A DNA stretch of 64,000 nt from Metaruminococcus_A gallistercoris (GCA_904394975.1 CAJFNQ010000011.1:124001-188000); one strand, 5' to 3'; numbered from the stretch's first letter, positions 1 through 8,481 are shown. Notes: generated by a model from the letters alone, not told the origin. Program-made: numbers and translations.

Positions 1-2
1 AC

Positions 3-686
3 CGCGGGCTGGGCTACAAGTCGCTGTTTGAAGACGATGAGGCGATGGATGCGGTGGACATTGTCGGTACGCATTTTTACGAAGAGAGTACAGCGTTGCC
101 GCTCAAAGACGAATACCGCCGCGGAAAACCCTTCTGGATGACCGAATACTGCGAGCTCGCCAAAGAGGATTTCGTTGCCGACAACGGTATGCGCAGCGGC
201 TTGAAGATTGCCGAAAGCATCCATGACTTCTTTGTTTCCGCGGAAGGAAATGCGTACATTCTCTTCTGGGCCACCCTGGCAGACGCCAAAAACGGAAACG
301 GCGCTCTTGTGTATCTTGACCGTGAAACCGAAGAATACACCGTCTGCAAACGTGCCTATGCCGTTGGAAACTTCAGCCGGTTCGTTCGTCCGGACGCTGT
401 CCGCCTTGCAATCACCGAAACACCTGTGGAAGGTGTCTCTCTTTCCGCTTATCGCAATGCCGACGGAAGCTATGCGGTCGTTGCCCTCAACCGACTTTCC
501 CGATCCTGCCAGATTACAGTAGAAACAGACACCGCGCTCGGTGAACTGATTCCTTACTGCACCTGTGAAAACGAGTCGCTGAATGCGCATCCGGCGGTCA
601 AACCAAACAAGGACGGAAGCTACACCCTTCTGCTCAAGCCATGCAGTGTAACTACTTTCGTTTCGAAAGCTGATACACTCAAATAA
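3..686 (+). CDS. GH30-family glycoside hydrolase, C-terminal part (5' end outside window)
   Basis: The reading frame is open from base 3 and runs off the left edge, so only the last 227 residues are seen. The piece holds the end of the TIM barrel, with WMTEYC supplying the Glu expected to be the nucleophile of GH30 enzymes (compare WMTEH in glucuronoxylanases). It is followed by the all-beta domain typical of the family, from roughly residue 120 to the end. The enzyme probably cleaves a beta-linked plant polysaccharide such as glucuronoxylan. Family assignment is fairly safe; substrate is inference. No signal peptide can be judged because the N-terminus is missing. A hairpin terminator follows directly, so this is the last gene of its transcript. 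Confidence 0.72.
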   Translation, partial: RGLGYKSLFEDDEAMDAVDIVGTHFYEESTALPLKDEYRRGKPFWMTEYCELAKEDFVADNGMRSGLKIAESIHDFFVSAEGNAYILFWATLADAKNGNGALVYLDRETEEYTVCKRAYAVGNFSRFVRPDAVRLAITETPVEGVSLSAYRNADGSYAVVALNRLSRSCQITVETDTALGELIPYCTCENESLNAHPAVKPNKDGSYTLLLKPCSVTTFVSKADTLK

Positions 687-700
687 TTTTCTGAATCACA

Positions 701-734
701 AAACCTCCGTCTGTTAAAACAGGCGGAGGTTTTC
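701..734 (+). terminator. Rho-independent terminator after the GH30 gene
   Basis: An 11-bp stem with one G-U pair (CCTCCGTCTGT / ACAGGCGGAGG) and a TAAA loop is followed by TTTT. It lies 15 bases after the stop codon. Confidence 0.8.
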
Positions 735-746
735 CGGTATAGAGCA

Positions 747-995
747 TTAATTTAAAACAAGAATTGTAATACCGTCGTTCAGGCCGACCACTTTGGAACG
801 GATGCGCGGGTGCCGAAGCCCTTTACGGACCATATCCCGCAGAACAGTGCCGGACGTACACCCGTGAATGATGGTAACCTCTTTAATGCTTCCGTTGGCG
901 CGGGAAAGAAACTGCTCAATATGGCGGCGCGCTTCCTCCTTGTGCATGTTGTGCACGTCTATTTCCGCTTTCTGGTTGCTGATATAACGGATCAT
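747..995 (-). CDS. Small Smr-domain protein
   Basis: An 82-residue protein that is almost only an Smr domain: D-V-H-N-M near residue 15, then HGCTSGTVLRDMV, matching the Smr HGxGxGxL loop with Cys-Thr in place of the first GxG. Smr domains are found in MutS2 and stand-alone proteins and have nuclease activity in several. Stand-alone short copies are of unknown role. The ATG at 995 was chosen over longer in-frame starts because it forms an ATGA overlap with the upstream DUF1653 gene, which implies translational coupling. The altered HGCTSGT loop may mean weakened catalysis; this is inference. Confidence 0.7.
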   Translation of the reverse strand: MIRYISNQKAEIDVHNMHKEEARRHIEQFLSRANGSIKEVTIIHGCTSGTVLRDMVRKGLRHPRIRSKVVGLNDGITILVLN

Positions 996-1282
996 TTTTC
1001 CGCCTCCCCGCCAATGTAGGTAAACCGGCGGAAAACACCGCCGTCCCGCTCCACTGTCTCGTTCCACATGGAGGCCGGGCGAATCCATACGCCATATTCC
1101 CCATAAAGCGCACGATAAACAACATAATCTTCCAGCGTTTCACTGTGTTTTGCAAGGGCGAGCACTTCATACTCGCCGCCCTTAAAGTGGCGGTAACGGC
1201 CCAACCGGATCTCTTCCACCCAAAACAGCCCCTTCCAAACCGGTTTTCTTTTCATTTTAATCCCACAGCGGCAGGATTGCAA
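992..1282 (-). CDS. DUF1653 domain protein
   Basis: Residues 28 to 75 match DUF1653: GRYRHFKGGEYEVLALAKHS, then VVYRALYGEYGVWIRP. The family is small, widespread in bacteria and without known function. The TTG at 1282 has AAGGA 9 bases upstream; the alternative ATG at 1255 has only GGGA. Either keeps the domain whole. The N-terminal 25 residues ahead of the domain are longer than usual. It is the first gene of a two-gene unit with the Smr protein (4-base ATGA overlap). Confidence 0.72.
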   Translation of the reverse strand: MQSCRCGIKMKRKPVWKGLFWVEEIRLGRYRHFKGGEYEVLALAKHSETLEDYVVYRALYGEYGVWIRPASMWNETVERDGGVFRRFTYIGGEAEK

Positions 1283-1429
1283 GACGTTTCCTTTCTCAAT
1301 TCGAATTCTCCGGCTTCATACAAGCGTTATTCAAACAAGTATCTTTCCTGAATCATCGGACTGGCTTATCTTTCTCATCGATTTGGGCAGCACGGCAGCT
1401 TTACGGTTAAAAACCTGCTGTTTTTACGC

Positions 1430-1458
1430 TTGCGCCCAGCGGGGAAAGCAGTTATAAT
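1430..1458 (+). promoter_or_regulatory. Promoter of the 1495 cyclophilin gene
   Basis: TTGCGC, 17-base spacer, TATAAT. The start codon lies 36 bases after the -10 box, with GGAGG at 1482-1486. Confidence 0.7.
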
Positions 1459-1494
1459 AAGAAAAAGTTTATATTCAAGACGGAGGAATTCATT

Positions 1495-2013
1495 ATGAGC
1501 AATCCCATTGTGACGATAAAGACCGGCGCGGGGAACATCATCAAAGCGGAGCTTTACCCGGAAATTGCCCCCAACACGGTCAAAAACTTCATCTCTCTCA
1601 TCCAGAAAGGCTTTTATAACGGGCTGATTTTCCACCGGGTTATCCCCGGTTTCATGATTCAGGGCGGCGACCCGGAAGGGACCGGAATGGGCGGCCCGGA
1701 TTACAGCATCAAAGGCGAATTTGCCATGAACGGCTTTAACAATCCGCTGCGTCACACCACCGGTGTTCTGTCGATGGCGCGTTCCATGCGTCCAGACAGC
1801 GCAGGGTCCCAGTTCTTCATCATGGCGGCGGATGCTCCGCATCTGGACGGGCAGTACGCTGCATTCGGCAAGGTGACCGAAGGGATCGACGAGGTCCAGC
1901 GCATCGTCAACGTCAAACGGGACTACATGGACAAGCCTCTTGAGGACGAAGTCATGGAAGAAGTCACCGTTGAGACTTTCGGCGTTGATTACGGTGAGCC
2001 GGAAACCCTGTAA
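1495..2013 (+). CDS. Peptidyl-prolyl cis-trans isomerase, cyclophilin type (cytoplasmic)
   Basis: A 172-residue single-domain cyclophilin. FHRVIPGFMIQGGD carries the catalytic Arg, and GSQFFIM and AFGKV supply the rest of the proline pocket. The Trp of the cyclosporin site in human CypA is not present (HLDGQY), as in many bacterial members. There is no signal peptide, so it acts in the cytoplasm on protein folding. It has its own promoter and a shared bidirectional terminator downstream, so it is monocistronic. A second, lipoprotein cyclophilin is encoded at 15170-15934. Confidence 0.93.
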   Translation: MSNPIVTIKTGAGNIIKAELYPEIAPNTVKNFISLIQKGFYNGLIFHRVIPGFMIQGGDPEGTGMGGPDYSIKGEFAMNGFNNPLRHTTGVLSMARSMRPDSAGSQFFIMAADAPHLDGQYAAFGKVTEGIDEVQRIVNVKRDYMDKPLEDEVMEEVTVETFGVDYGEPETL

Positions 2014-2028
2014 TTTTTTGAAACACCA

Positions 2029-2066
2029 AAAAAGGCACACTTCCTTTTGGAAGTGTGCCTTTTTCT
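2029..2066. terminator. Bidirectional terminator between cyclophilin and WYL genes
   Basis: Stem AGGCACACTTCC / GGAAGTGTGCCT with TTTT loop, flanked by A-run on the left and T-run on the right. It can end both converging transcripts. Confidence 0.85.
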
Positions 2067-2075
2067 TTAAAATCA

Positions 2076-3074
2076 TCACTGCCGCTCTGCCGTTTTGCCG
2101 TACTGAACAAGCACCGCGTCAAGCTGCCGCGCAAACTGCTCTCTCACGCTGTCCGGCGAAAGGATCTCCGCCCGCGAACCGAACTGGAACAGCCAGCCGA
2201 AAAAGGTGGGGCTAACCGATACCTGCACCCGCACCGAAAAAGAGTGTTCATCCATTTGCTCGGTCAACAGGTCTTTTCCGAACCGGTCCAGCACCACACC
2301 GATGAGCGAATTATCAAACCGCAGACGGACTGCCTGTTCCTCTCCCCCATACATATTGAAGACCCGGCGGGAGTAATCCTCCAGGCTGAAGCCCTTGGGC
2401 ATGGGAAGCCGGGGAGCATCGGTCACGGTGATGCTCTCCATCTTATCCACTCGAAAATGAACGGGCTTTTCATATTTTTCATAATAGGCCACCAGATAAT
2501 AGTTTTCATCGTCCCAGAGCAGCGCGTAGGGGCTCGCCGTACGAAGGGCCCCATCATCCCGGTAGACCTTCTGCTTTTGAAGCCCGTAATCGAAATAGCG
2601 AAAGGTGATCTGCCGTTCGGACGAAATAGCTTCGTGGATGGCATCCACGTTATAGTACACCTGCTGGTTGTCCGTTTTGCTGCGGTTTGCTACAATAACC
2701 TGCCGGTGAAGCTGCCGGGCATTATAAACGCTGGTGAGGCTTTCCAGTTTCTTCATAAGCTCTCTGGATTTTTCTTCGGTGATGACCTTTGAGGATGCGA
2801 CCGCGTCCACAAGGAGCTTGAGCTGCGGCAGCTCAAAGGTTCGGTTCGCCACAAAATAGCCGTACTGTTTAGCATGGTAGGTGACGATATCAAGCCCGAA
2901 CAGAGACAGCGCTTCCATGTCGCTATAAAGCGACTTCCGCTCCGCTGAAACACCGTAATCAGCAAGCGCCTCTATGAGCTGCGCTGTTGTAAGCGGATGC
3001 TCTTCGTCCGTGCGCTCTAAAAAAATCTTCGCAAGATAAAGAAGCTTTAATTTCTGATTTGCCGACTTTGCCAA
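2076..3074 (-). CDS. WYL-domain transcriptional regulator
   Basis: A 332-residue protein with an N-terminal winged helix (about residues 5-70, with the RKSLYSDMEAL recognition region), a WYL domain near 150-235 (YALLWDDENYYLVAY) and a C-terminal WCX-type extension. Such regulators sense a ligand, often a nucleotide or nucleic acid fragment, through the WYL pocket. Start: the TTG at 3074 follows GGGTGGGG; longer in-frame starts would overlap the promoter. The gene diverges from an aldo/keto reductase, the likeliest target besides itself. A 9-bp direct repeat covers its promoter. Confidence 0.85.
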   Translation of the reverse strand: MAKSANQKLKLLYLAKIFLERTDEEHPLTTAQLIEALADYGVSAERKSLYSDMEALSLFGLDIVTYHAKQYGYFVANRTFELPQLKLLVDAVASSKVITEEKSRELMKKLESLTSVYNARQLHRQVIVANRSKTDNQQVYYNVDAIHEAISSERQITFRYFDYGLQKQKVYRDDGALRTASPYALLWDDENYYLVAYYEKYEKPVHFRVDKMESITVTDAPRLPMPKGFSLEDYSRRVFNMYGGEEQAVRLRFDNSLIGVVLDRFGKDLLTEQMDEHSFSVRVQVSVSPTFFGWLFQFGSRAEILSPDSVREQFARQLDAVLVQYGKTAERQ

Positions 3075-3102
3075 AAAATCCCCACCCAAATCATTTTCTT
3101 TG

Positions 3103-3132
3103 ATTGTAACACATTCGCCGCCTGTAACACAA
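3103..3132 (-). promoter_or_regulatory. Promoter of the WYL regulator with direct repeat
   Basis: On the minus strand TTGTGT (3127-3132), 18-base spacer, TACAAT (3103-3108). TGTAACACA on the plus strand occurs twice, at 3105-3113 and 3123-3131, 18 bases apart, one copy over each promoter box. This arrangement fits an autoregulatory site; the role is inference. Confidence 0.5.
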
Positions 3133-3149
3133 GCAAGCCCCCCCACCCA

Positions 3150-3178
3150 TTGCATTTTCAAAACAGAACCGTTATAAT
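3150..3178 (+). promoter_or_regulatory. Promoter of the aldo/keto reductase gene
   Basis: TTGCAT, 17-base spacer, TATAAT. It starts 18 bases from the -35 box of the divergent WYL gene, so one bound regulator could affect both. Confidence 0.65.
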
Positions 3179-3251
3179 GAACTCATACGAAACCATCATC
3201 CAACCAACACCACAACACGTGCCGCTCTGCGGTACAAACGGAGGGAAAAAC

Positions 3252-4199
3252 ATGCGATTCAAACAATTCGGAAGCACTGACATGAAGGTTTCAGAAATCA
3301 GCCTCGGCACATGGGCATACGGCAACGATTTCTGGGGCCAGGTGGACGATGCAAACTCCATCGCCACCATTGAAAAAGCCATCGACTGCGGCATCAATCT
3401 CATCGACACCGCGCCAGGTTACGGTGACGGCCATGCAGAGGAAGTCGTTGGAAAAGCCATCCGCGGCAAGCGTGACAAGGTGTTCATCACCACCAAATGC
3501 GGCATCTTCCATGAAGGGCCGGACAAACACGTTGTCAAACGGCTGACGCCGGAGAGCATCTTCAAAGAGGTGGATGATTCCCGCCGCAGACTGGGTGTGG
3601 ACGTCATCGACGTTTACCTGCTCCACTGGCCGGATGTCAACACCCCGCTGGAAGCAACGGCAGAGGCCATTGCCAAAGTCAAAGAAAGCGGAAAAATTAA
3701 ATACTTCGGTGTTTCCAACTTCACCATTGACCAAATCGAAGTTATCGAAAAATTTGTCAATGTTGACGTTTTGGAGCCGGAATATTCGCTCATCTTCCGC
3801 GACCGGCTAGAGATCATGCAGTACTGTGAAAAACGCGGCAAAGCGGTCATGGTATATGGCGGACTGGCGGGCGGACTGCTGACCGGAAAATTCAAAGAGA
3901 TTCCAAAATTTGAGGAAGGCGACCACCGTGCGCGGTTCTACCCCTTCTTCCAGGAGCCGGAATGGTCCAAATACCGTGCTCTGCTGGATAAATTGGAAGA
4001 AATCGCCGCAGGTTACGGAAAACCGGTTTCCCAGCTTGCCATCAATTACCTGGCGCAGAAATCGTTCGTTTCCAACGTAATTGTCGGCGCAAAACGTCCT
4101 GACCAGATTGAAGAAAACGCGAAGACCATGGAGTGGAAACTTTCCGACAGCGATATGGAACAGATTGAAACATATTACCAAGAGTTGATTTTGAAGTAA
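3252..4199 (+). CDS. Aldo/keto reductase
   Basis: A 315-residue NAD(P)H-dependent oxidoreductase of the AKR (beta/alpha)8 fold. The catalytic tetrad is visible: Asp in DTAPGYG, Tyr in the same motif, Lys in TTKCG and His in LLHWPD. The C-terminal VIVGAKRPDQIEEN is the cofactor-binding loop. Physiological substrate is not evident; YajO/IolS-like members reduce sugar or aldehyde compounds. The ATG at 3252 has GGAGG 7 bases upstream, while in-frame codons back to 3150 lie in the promoter. It ends in a bidirectional terminator and is monocistronic. Confidence 0.88.
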   Translation: MRFKQFGSTDMKVSEISLGTWAYGNDFWGQVDDANSIATIEKAIDCGINLIDTAPGYGDGHAEEVVGKAIRGKRDKVFITTKCGIFHEGPDKHVVKRLTPESIFKEVDDSRRRLGVDVIDVYLLHWPDVNTPLEATAEAIAKVKESGKIKYFGVSNFTIDQIEVIEKFVNVDVLEPEYSLIFRDRLEIMQYCEKRGKAVMVYGGLAGGLLTGKFKEIPKFEEGDHRARFYPFFQEPEWSKYRALLDKLEEIAAGYGKPVSQLAINYLAQKSFVSNVIVGAKRPDQIEENAKTMEWKLSDSDMEQIETYYQELILK

Positions 4200-4245
4200 A
4201 TAATACAATTTCCTTTCCTCCCCGGAAAGGTTCTCTCAAACAAAT

Positions 4246-4286
4246 AAAAACAGCCGTAAGGATTTGCTCCTTACGGCTGTTTTTAT
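4246..4286. terminator. Bidirectional terminator
   Basis: AAAAACAGCCGTAAGGA / TCCTTACGGCTGTTTTT around a TTTGC loop. It closes the aldo/keto reductase and the converging DUF3795 gene, whose stop codon overlaps its right edge. Confidence 0.88.
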
Positions 4287-4744
4287 TGATTCCGCATTTG
4301 TTTTTTCTGTTTCATCCGTTCTTCCCGCTCCAGTTCCTTTTGTGACGCCTTACGGTACGGGCTGCCACAGGAAGGGCAGGTATAAAAAGAAACGCTCAGA
4401 CGGCTTCCGCAGGATGAGTAGGTCCACTTGGCCTCCTCCTGTTTCAAAAACGCGTCCATCCCCTGCTGTTCGATTTTTCGCAGATTGTCAATCACGCTGA
4501 GAAAGCCACAAGTCTTTTCCCAGTAACGGCGGTCAAAATCCCGCAGGCGGCGGCAGGGCAGCGCCGTACAGCCGGCGCAAAGCTCCGGATTGGTCTTAGA
4601 CGGTTTGGCGCAGTTTTTCAGAGTACAGGTCCTGCTTTTCAGGTTTGTCTCAAACCGGCAGCCTTTGCATCCGTCTTTCTTTTTCTGGTACTGACGGCAA
4701 ACTGCACAGTTGATTCCGCAAGGGGCAATGAGAGAGCGCTCCAT
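4283..4744 (-). CDS. Cysteine-rich DUF3795-type protein
   Basis: 153 residues. The first half has many cysteines: APCGINCAVC, GCKGC, CTLKNC, CAGC and PCRRL, the spacing seen in DUF3795 proteins thought to bind metal. The second half has a further CxxC-like pair (CGSRL and CPSCGSPY), suggesting a zinc ribbon, and a charged Lys/Glu/Met tail. There is no membrane segment. AAAGGAGT stands 8 bases before the ATG. Function unknown; metal binding is inferred from the cysteines alone. Confidence 0.65.
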   Translation of the reverse strand: MERSLIAPCGINCAVCRQYQKKKDGCKGCRFETNLKSRTCTLKNCAKPSKTNPELCAGCTALPCRRLRDFDRRYWEKTCGFLSVIDNLRKIEQQGMDAFLKQEEAKWTYSSCGSRLSVSFYTCPSCGSPYRKASQKELEREERMKQKKQMRNQ

Positions 4745-4830
4745 TGTTATGACTCCTTTCTCAAATGAAACAAGCGCCGCAAGAACAATCGTTGTTAGTC
4801 AGCTGAGCCATCCAATCTCAATTTTATCAA

Positions 4831-5612
4831 TCAGGCGTGATACTCCCAGCCCTCGTCACCGGTGTAGATCATAAGCTTAGTCATGCCGCCGTCCACAGTG
4901 ATGTTTTCCCCATTGACAAAGCTGTTTGCCGGGTCACAAAGGAACAGAGCCGCGCGGGCGATATCCTCCGGAACGCCGACCCGTCCGGACGGGTGCTGTG
5001 CCACATCCGCCACCGTATAATCCGGGGTATAATGCTCTTCATGGTAACTGCCGGTATCAATCCAACCGGGGCTGATGGAATTCACCCGCACCCGTCCAGA
5101 CAGGCTGACCGCCAGCGCATGGGTCAGCGCCAGGATACCGCCTTTGGCTGCGGTATAGCTTTCCGTATCCGGCTGAGACATGAACGCGCGGGTGGACGCA
5201 ATGTTGACGATGGCCGCATCCTCTGAAAAAGACGGGAGGAGCAGCTGGGTCAAACGGTACGGCGCGCTGACCCCCACCCGGAGGATGTAGTTAAAATCCT
5301 CATAAGTGCAGCCGGAAAGGATACCACGGTTGCTTATACAGGCGTTGTTGATGAGAAAATCCACCCCGCCGTACGCCTCACCGAGAACGTCGGCAAAGGT
5401 TTCCAACGCTTTTTCTTCCGCCACATCGCCGTGGTAGAAAAGGTGTTTGCCGCCGTTTAACACCTTCAGCCGTTCCAGTGTTTCCCGGCCGGCGCGTTCA
5501 TCCCGGTCGATAAATGCAATGCCGCGCCTTTACGCGCAAAGCTCTCAGCGATGCAGCGCCCAATGCCGAGCGCTCCGCCGGTGATGACACAAACTCTTCC
5601 TTCAAACTTCAT
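4831..5612 (-). pseudogene. SDR-family oxidoreductase gene interrupted by a one-base frameshift
   Basis: Two overlapping frames make one short-chain dehydrogenase. The first (ATG 5612, preceded by AAAGGAGG) gives the cofactor motif TGGALGIG and stops at 5466. The second resumes as AFIDRDERAG and continues with NNA, the active-site SYTAAKG and a normal C-terminus ending at 4831. The break lies near 5515-5518, where the coding strand reads GCATTGCATTT; one extra G there restores the usual alanine-rich turn into FIDRD. It is either a fresh inactivation or a sequencing/assembly error, since no other damage is present. The gene overlaps the end of queH by 11 bases, so it belonged to the same transcript. 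Confidence 0.78.
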
Positions 5613-6249
5613 CGGTAGACCTCCTTTGACGGCGGGCAAGCGCTTCCTGCTTTGAGAATACACAGCCGCAGTAATCCTGCCGGTAAAGGCCGTATTCGTG
5701 CGACAGCTCGATGGAGCGCTTGTAGCCGTTTTTCTTTTTAAAGTCGGATACCAGATAAGGCACGCCGATTTCCTGTGCCGCGGCCTCTCCCTCTTCCACC
5801 AGTTTGTCCGCCTTTTTCATGGGACTGATGGAAAGAGTAGTGGTAAAATAATCAAACCCGCCGGCGCGCGCCGCTTCAGCCGCCGCCTGCAGCCGGAGCC
5901 GGTAACAGGCAAAACAGCGTTCTCCGCCTTCGGGAATCTGCTCCAGCCCGCGGACCGCGTTGTAAAACCGCTGGGGGTCATACTCCCCCTCCAGAAAAGA
6001 AACGGGATGGACAAACTCTATTTCCGCAATCAGCCGCTTCTGCTCTTCCACCCGGCGGCGATACTCTTCTTCCGGCGAAATATTGGGGTTATCATAAAAA
6101 ATCGTAATCGAAAAATAACGGGACAGATATTCCAGCACATAACTGCTGCAGGGTGCACAACAGCTGTGCAGCAGGAGCGACGGGACTCGACCTTCCCGCT
6201 CAAGCTGTTCGAGCAGCCGGTCGAGTTCCCGCTGGTAATTCCGGTTCAA
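5602..6249 (-). CDS. queH: Epoxyqueuosine reductase QueH
   Basis: 215 residues of the DUF208/QueH family, which performs the last step of queuosine synthesis in tRNA anticodons (epoxyqueuosine to queuosine) in bacteria lacking QueG. The paired cysteines are visible: LHSCCAPCSS near residue 28, ERCFACYRLRL near 115 and DYCGCVFS near 195; they hold the iron-sulfur cluster and metal. The TTG at 6249 was chosen because AAGGAGG lies 8 bases upstream; the frame stays open further but overlaps the chromate transporter. No other queuosine genes are in the window. Confidence 0.87.
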   Translation of the reverse strand: MNRNYQRELDRLLEQLEREGRVPSLLLHSCCAPCSSYVLEYLSRYFSITIFYDNPNISPEEEYRRRVEEQKRLIAEIEFVHPVSFLEGEYDPQRFYNAVRGLEQIPEGGERCFACYRLRLQAAAEAARAGGFDYFTTTLSISPMKKADKLVEEGEAAAQEIGVPYLVSDFKKKNGYKRSIELSHEYGLYRQDYCGCVFSKQEALARRQRRSTDEV

Positions 6250-6268
6250 ACCGAACGCCTCCTTCTTG

Positions 6269-6841
6269 CTACGCGGGCAGGAACGGGTAGATGCAAAGCC
6301 CGAGCACGCCTGCGCCCAGCATGACATAAATGGGGTTGAGCTTAAACTTGCGCAGCACAAACAGCGCGACCGCGAAAATGCCAACCGCCACCCAATCGAT
6401 TTTATCAATCGCAAAGCTCCAGAGGGTGTCCCCGCCCCAGAGCGCCAGAATCATAATCCCCATACCGGATGACGCAATGAGCGAAACAACCGCGGGACGC
6501 AGACCGCTGAGCGCGCCCTGAATCATGGAAAGGCCGCGGTATTTGTAATACAGATACGCCAAAATCAACACGATGATGCAAGACGGCAGCACACACCCCA
6601 GGGTAGCGACCACAGCGCCGCCTACGCCCGCGATCCGCATGCCGACAAAGGTGGATGCGTTAATGGCGATCGGCCCCGGTGTCATCTGCGAGATGGTGAT
6701 GATATCGACAAATTCCGTCATATTGAGCCAGCCGTGCAGGTCGACCACCTGAGTCTGGATGAGCGGAAGCGCCGCGTAACCGCCGCCGAAGCTGAACAGG
6801 CCGATCTGGAAAAAGCTCCAGAGAAGTTCCAGGTAAACCAT
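6269..6841 (-). CDS. Chromate transporter, short ChrA subunit (second)
   Basis: A 190-residue membrane protein with about six hydrophobic segments and the ChrA signature FSFGGGYAALPLIQ near the N-terminus, then MTPGPIAINASTFVG. Short ChrA proteins work as pairs of oppositely oriented halves; the partner is the preceding gene, and the start codon of this one shares a base with the partner's stop codon (TAATG). Known long ChrA proteins export chromate; for clostridial pairs the natural substrate is unproven. Confidence 0.85.
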   Translation of the reverse strand: MVYLELLWSFFQIGLFSFGGGYAALPLIQTQVVDLHGWLNMTEFVDIITISQMTPGPIAINASTFVGMRIAGVGGAVVATLGCVLPSCIIVLILAYLYYKYRGLSMIQGALSGLRPAVVSLIASSGMGIMILALWGGDTLWSFAIDKIDWVAVGIFAVALFVLRKFKLNPIYVMLGAGVLGLCIYPFLPA

Positions 6842-7440
6842 TACCGTTCTCCTCCTTTCGCTTTCGCTCGTCTGCCGCGAATGATGGTAGCAACAATCCC
6901 CACCAAAGCACAGGCGAGGATAACAAAGACTACATTGACTTCAAAGAAGTAGGAGACAATGAACGAACCAATCATAATACAGTAAGACAGCACGCTTTTT
7001 TCTTTACCCACGTTAATGGCCATTTTAACCACCGCGTCTACAATCACCGCGGCAACACCCGCCTGCATGCCCTTCATTACTGTCGCGACAATGTAATTGT
7101 CACGAAACGCCTGATAAAAAAACGAAATGATAGAAATGATGACAAACGGCGGCAAAACAGTGCCGAGCATACTGACAAGCGCTCCCAGCACGCCTCCCAG
7201 CCGGTAGCCGATCATAATGGACGCATTGACCGCAATGGGCCCCGGAGCCGACTGCGCAACCGCAACCAGATCCAGCATTTCCTTTTCGTCGATCCAACCG
7301 TACTGAATGACAAATTTTTTCTGCATCAGCGGGACAATGACATATCCTCCGCCAAAAGTGAACGCGCTCAGCGTAAAGGTGGAAAGAAATATTTTCCAGT
7401 ACAGCTTTGGCGTGCGTTTGAGTGATCCTTTCTGTTCCAT
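6841..7440 (-). CDS. Chromate transporter, short ChrA subunit (first)
   Basis: 199 residues, homologous to the next gene: FTFGGGYVIVPLMQ and SAPGPIAVNASIMIG, followed by hydrophobic helices. The ATG at 7440 has GGAGG 5 bases upstream; an ATG at 7464 has none. It forms a heterodimeric transporter with the overlapping downstream gene. The D-2-hydroxyacid dehydrogenase gene ends 35 bases upstream and may share the transcript. Confidence 0.85.
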   Translation of the reverse strand: MEQKGSLKRTPKLYWKIFLSTFTLSAFTFGGGYVIVPLMQKKFVIQYGWIDEKEMLDLVAVAQSAPGPIAVNASIMIGYRLGGVLGALVSMLGTVLPPFVIISIISFFYQAFRDNYIVATVMKGMQAGVAAVIVDAVVKMAINVGKEKSVLSYCIMIGSFIVSYFFEVNVVFVILACALVGIVATIIRGRRAKAKGGER

Positions 7441-7475
7441 ACTGCCTCCAGTCTTTGTTTTCATAATGTCAGGGT

Positions 7476-8444
7476 TTATTTTTTGCGATAACCGGTTTGA
7501 AAATCCACCAGATTCTCAAACGGTTCGCCGTTTAACAGATGGGTGAGATTGCGCTCAAAAATGCCGACGATATAATCAAGCGTCAGTTCCAGATGGAACC
7601 CGCCCGCGGCGTGCGGGGTAATGAGCAGGTTCGGAATCTTCCACATGCGGTGTTCGGGCGGGAGCGGCTCCGGCTCGGTCACATCCAGCGCGGCGCCCCA
7701 GAGTTTTCCCTGTTCCATGGCGTCACAGAGTGCCTCTCCGTCTACCGCTGAACCGCGTCCTACGTTGATGAGGACCGCATCATCTTTCATGAGGGACAGC
7801 GCGTGTTCATCGATGATATGGCGGGTTTCCGGCGTGCCGGGCAGGCTCATGGCAACGACATCCGCGCGCGGGAGAAGAGAATCCAGTTCGGGAACCAGAT
7901 GGACTTCATCGTAACAGGAAGGAAGTTCCCCTTCCGTACGGCGCACGCCGATGACATATGCGCCGAACCCTTTTACACGCTTCGCGAATTCCGTACCAAT
8001 ATTTCCGGCGCCGAGCACAAGCACTGCCGCACCCTGCAAAGTCTTTACGCTGCCTGCTTCTCCCCAGACACAGTTTGCCTGATAATCCCGGTAAAGATAC
8101 AGCTTTTTATACAGCATGAGCAAAAGCCCCATCATATGCTCGGAGATGGTAAGGCCATACGCCCCCGTCGCGTTGGCAAGCGCTGTGTCCTTGTGAAGAA
8201 CGCCGGGGATAATGTAACCATCCGCTCCGGCGCTGTTGAGCTGAAGCAGACGAAGGCGTTCGCTTGCCTGAATGCGCGCGGGTGTCAGGTTGCCGAATAC
8301 AACGTCAGCCGCCGCGATCTGTTCGTCGGTCGCTTCAGAAGGGGTTGTGAATGTAAATTGCAGAGATGGAAATTTGCAGACAAGCCGCTTCCGGTGATCT
8401 TCTGTGACCGGAGCAACAACAAGTACATGTTTAACAGAGTCCAT
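7476..8444 (-). CDS. D-2-hydroxyacid dehydrogenase
   Basis: 322 residues. The NAD-binding Rossmann motif is GAGNIGTEFA near 145. Catalytic residues are in place: Arg in NVGRGSAVD, Glu in DVTEPEPLP and His in TPHAAGG. It reduces a 2-oxoacid to the D-hydroxyacid or the reverse; substrate cannot be told from sequence. The ATG at 8444 follows a good promoter, with AAGGGG 12 bases upstream, rather far. The frame upstream of it runs into the promoter and is not coding. Confidence 0.86.
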   Translation of the reverse strand: MDSVKHVLVVAPVTEDHRKRLVCKFPSLQFTFTTPSEATDEQIAAADVVFGNLTPARIQASERLRLLQLNSAGADGYIIPGVLHKDTALANATGAYGLTISEHMMGLLLMLYKKLYLYRDYQANCVWGEAGSVKTLQGAAVLVLGAGNIGTEFAKRVKGFGAYVIGVRRTEGELPSCYDEVHLVPELDSLLPRADVVAMSLPGTPETRHIIDEHALSLMKDDAVLINVGRGSAVDGEALCDAMEQGKLWGAALDVTEPEPLPPEHRMWKIPNLLITPHAAGGFHLELTLDYIVGIFERNLTHLLNGEPFENLVDFQTGYRKK

Positions 8445-8481
8445 AGCCGGTAAAGCCCCTTTCTTTTTATGGAATAGTTTT

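Noticed and set aside
5466..5663. Stand-alone 65-residue protein with a Rossmann motif
   Set aside because: It is the N-terminal half of the frameshifted SDR gene; its end is out-of-frame sequence.
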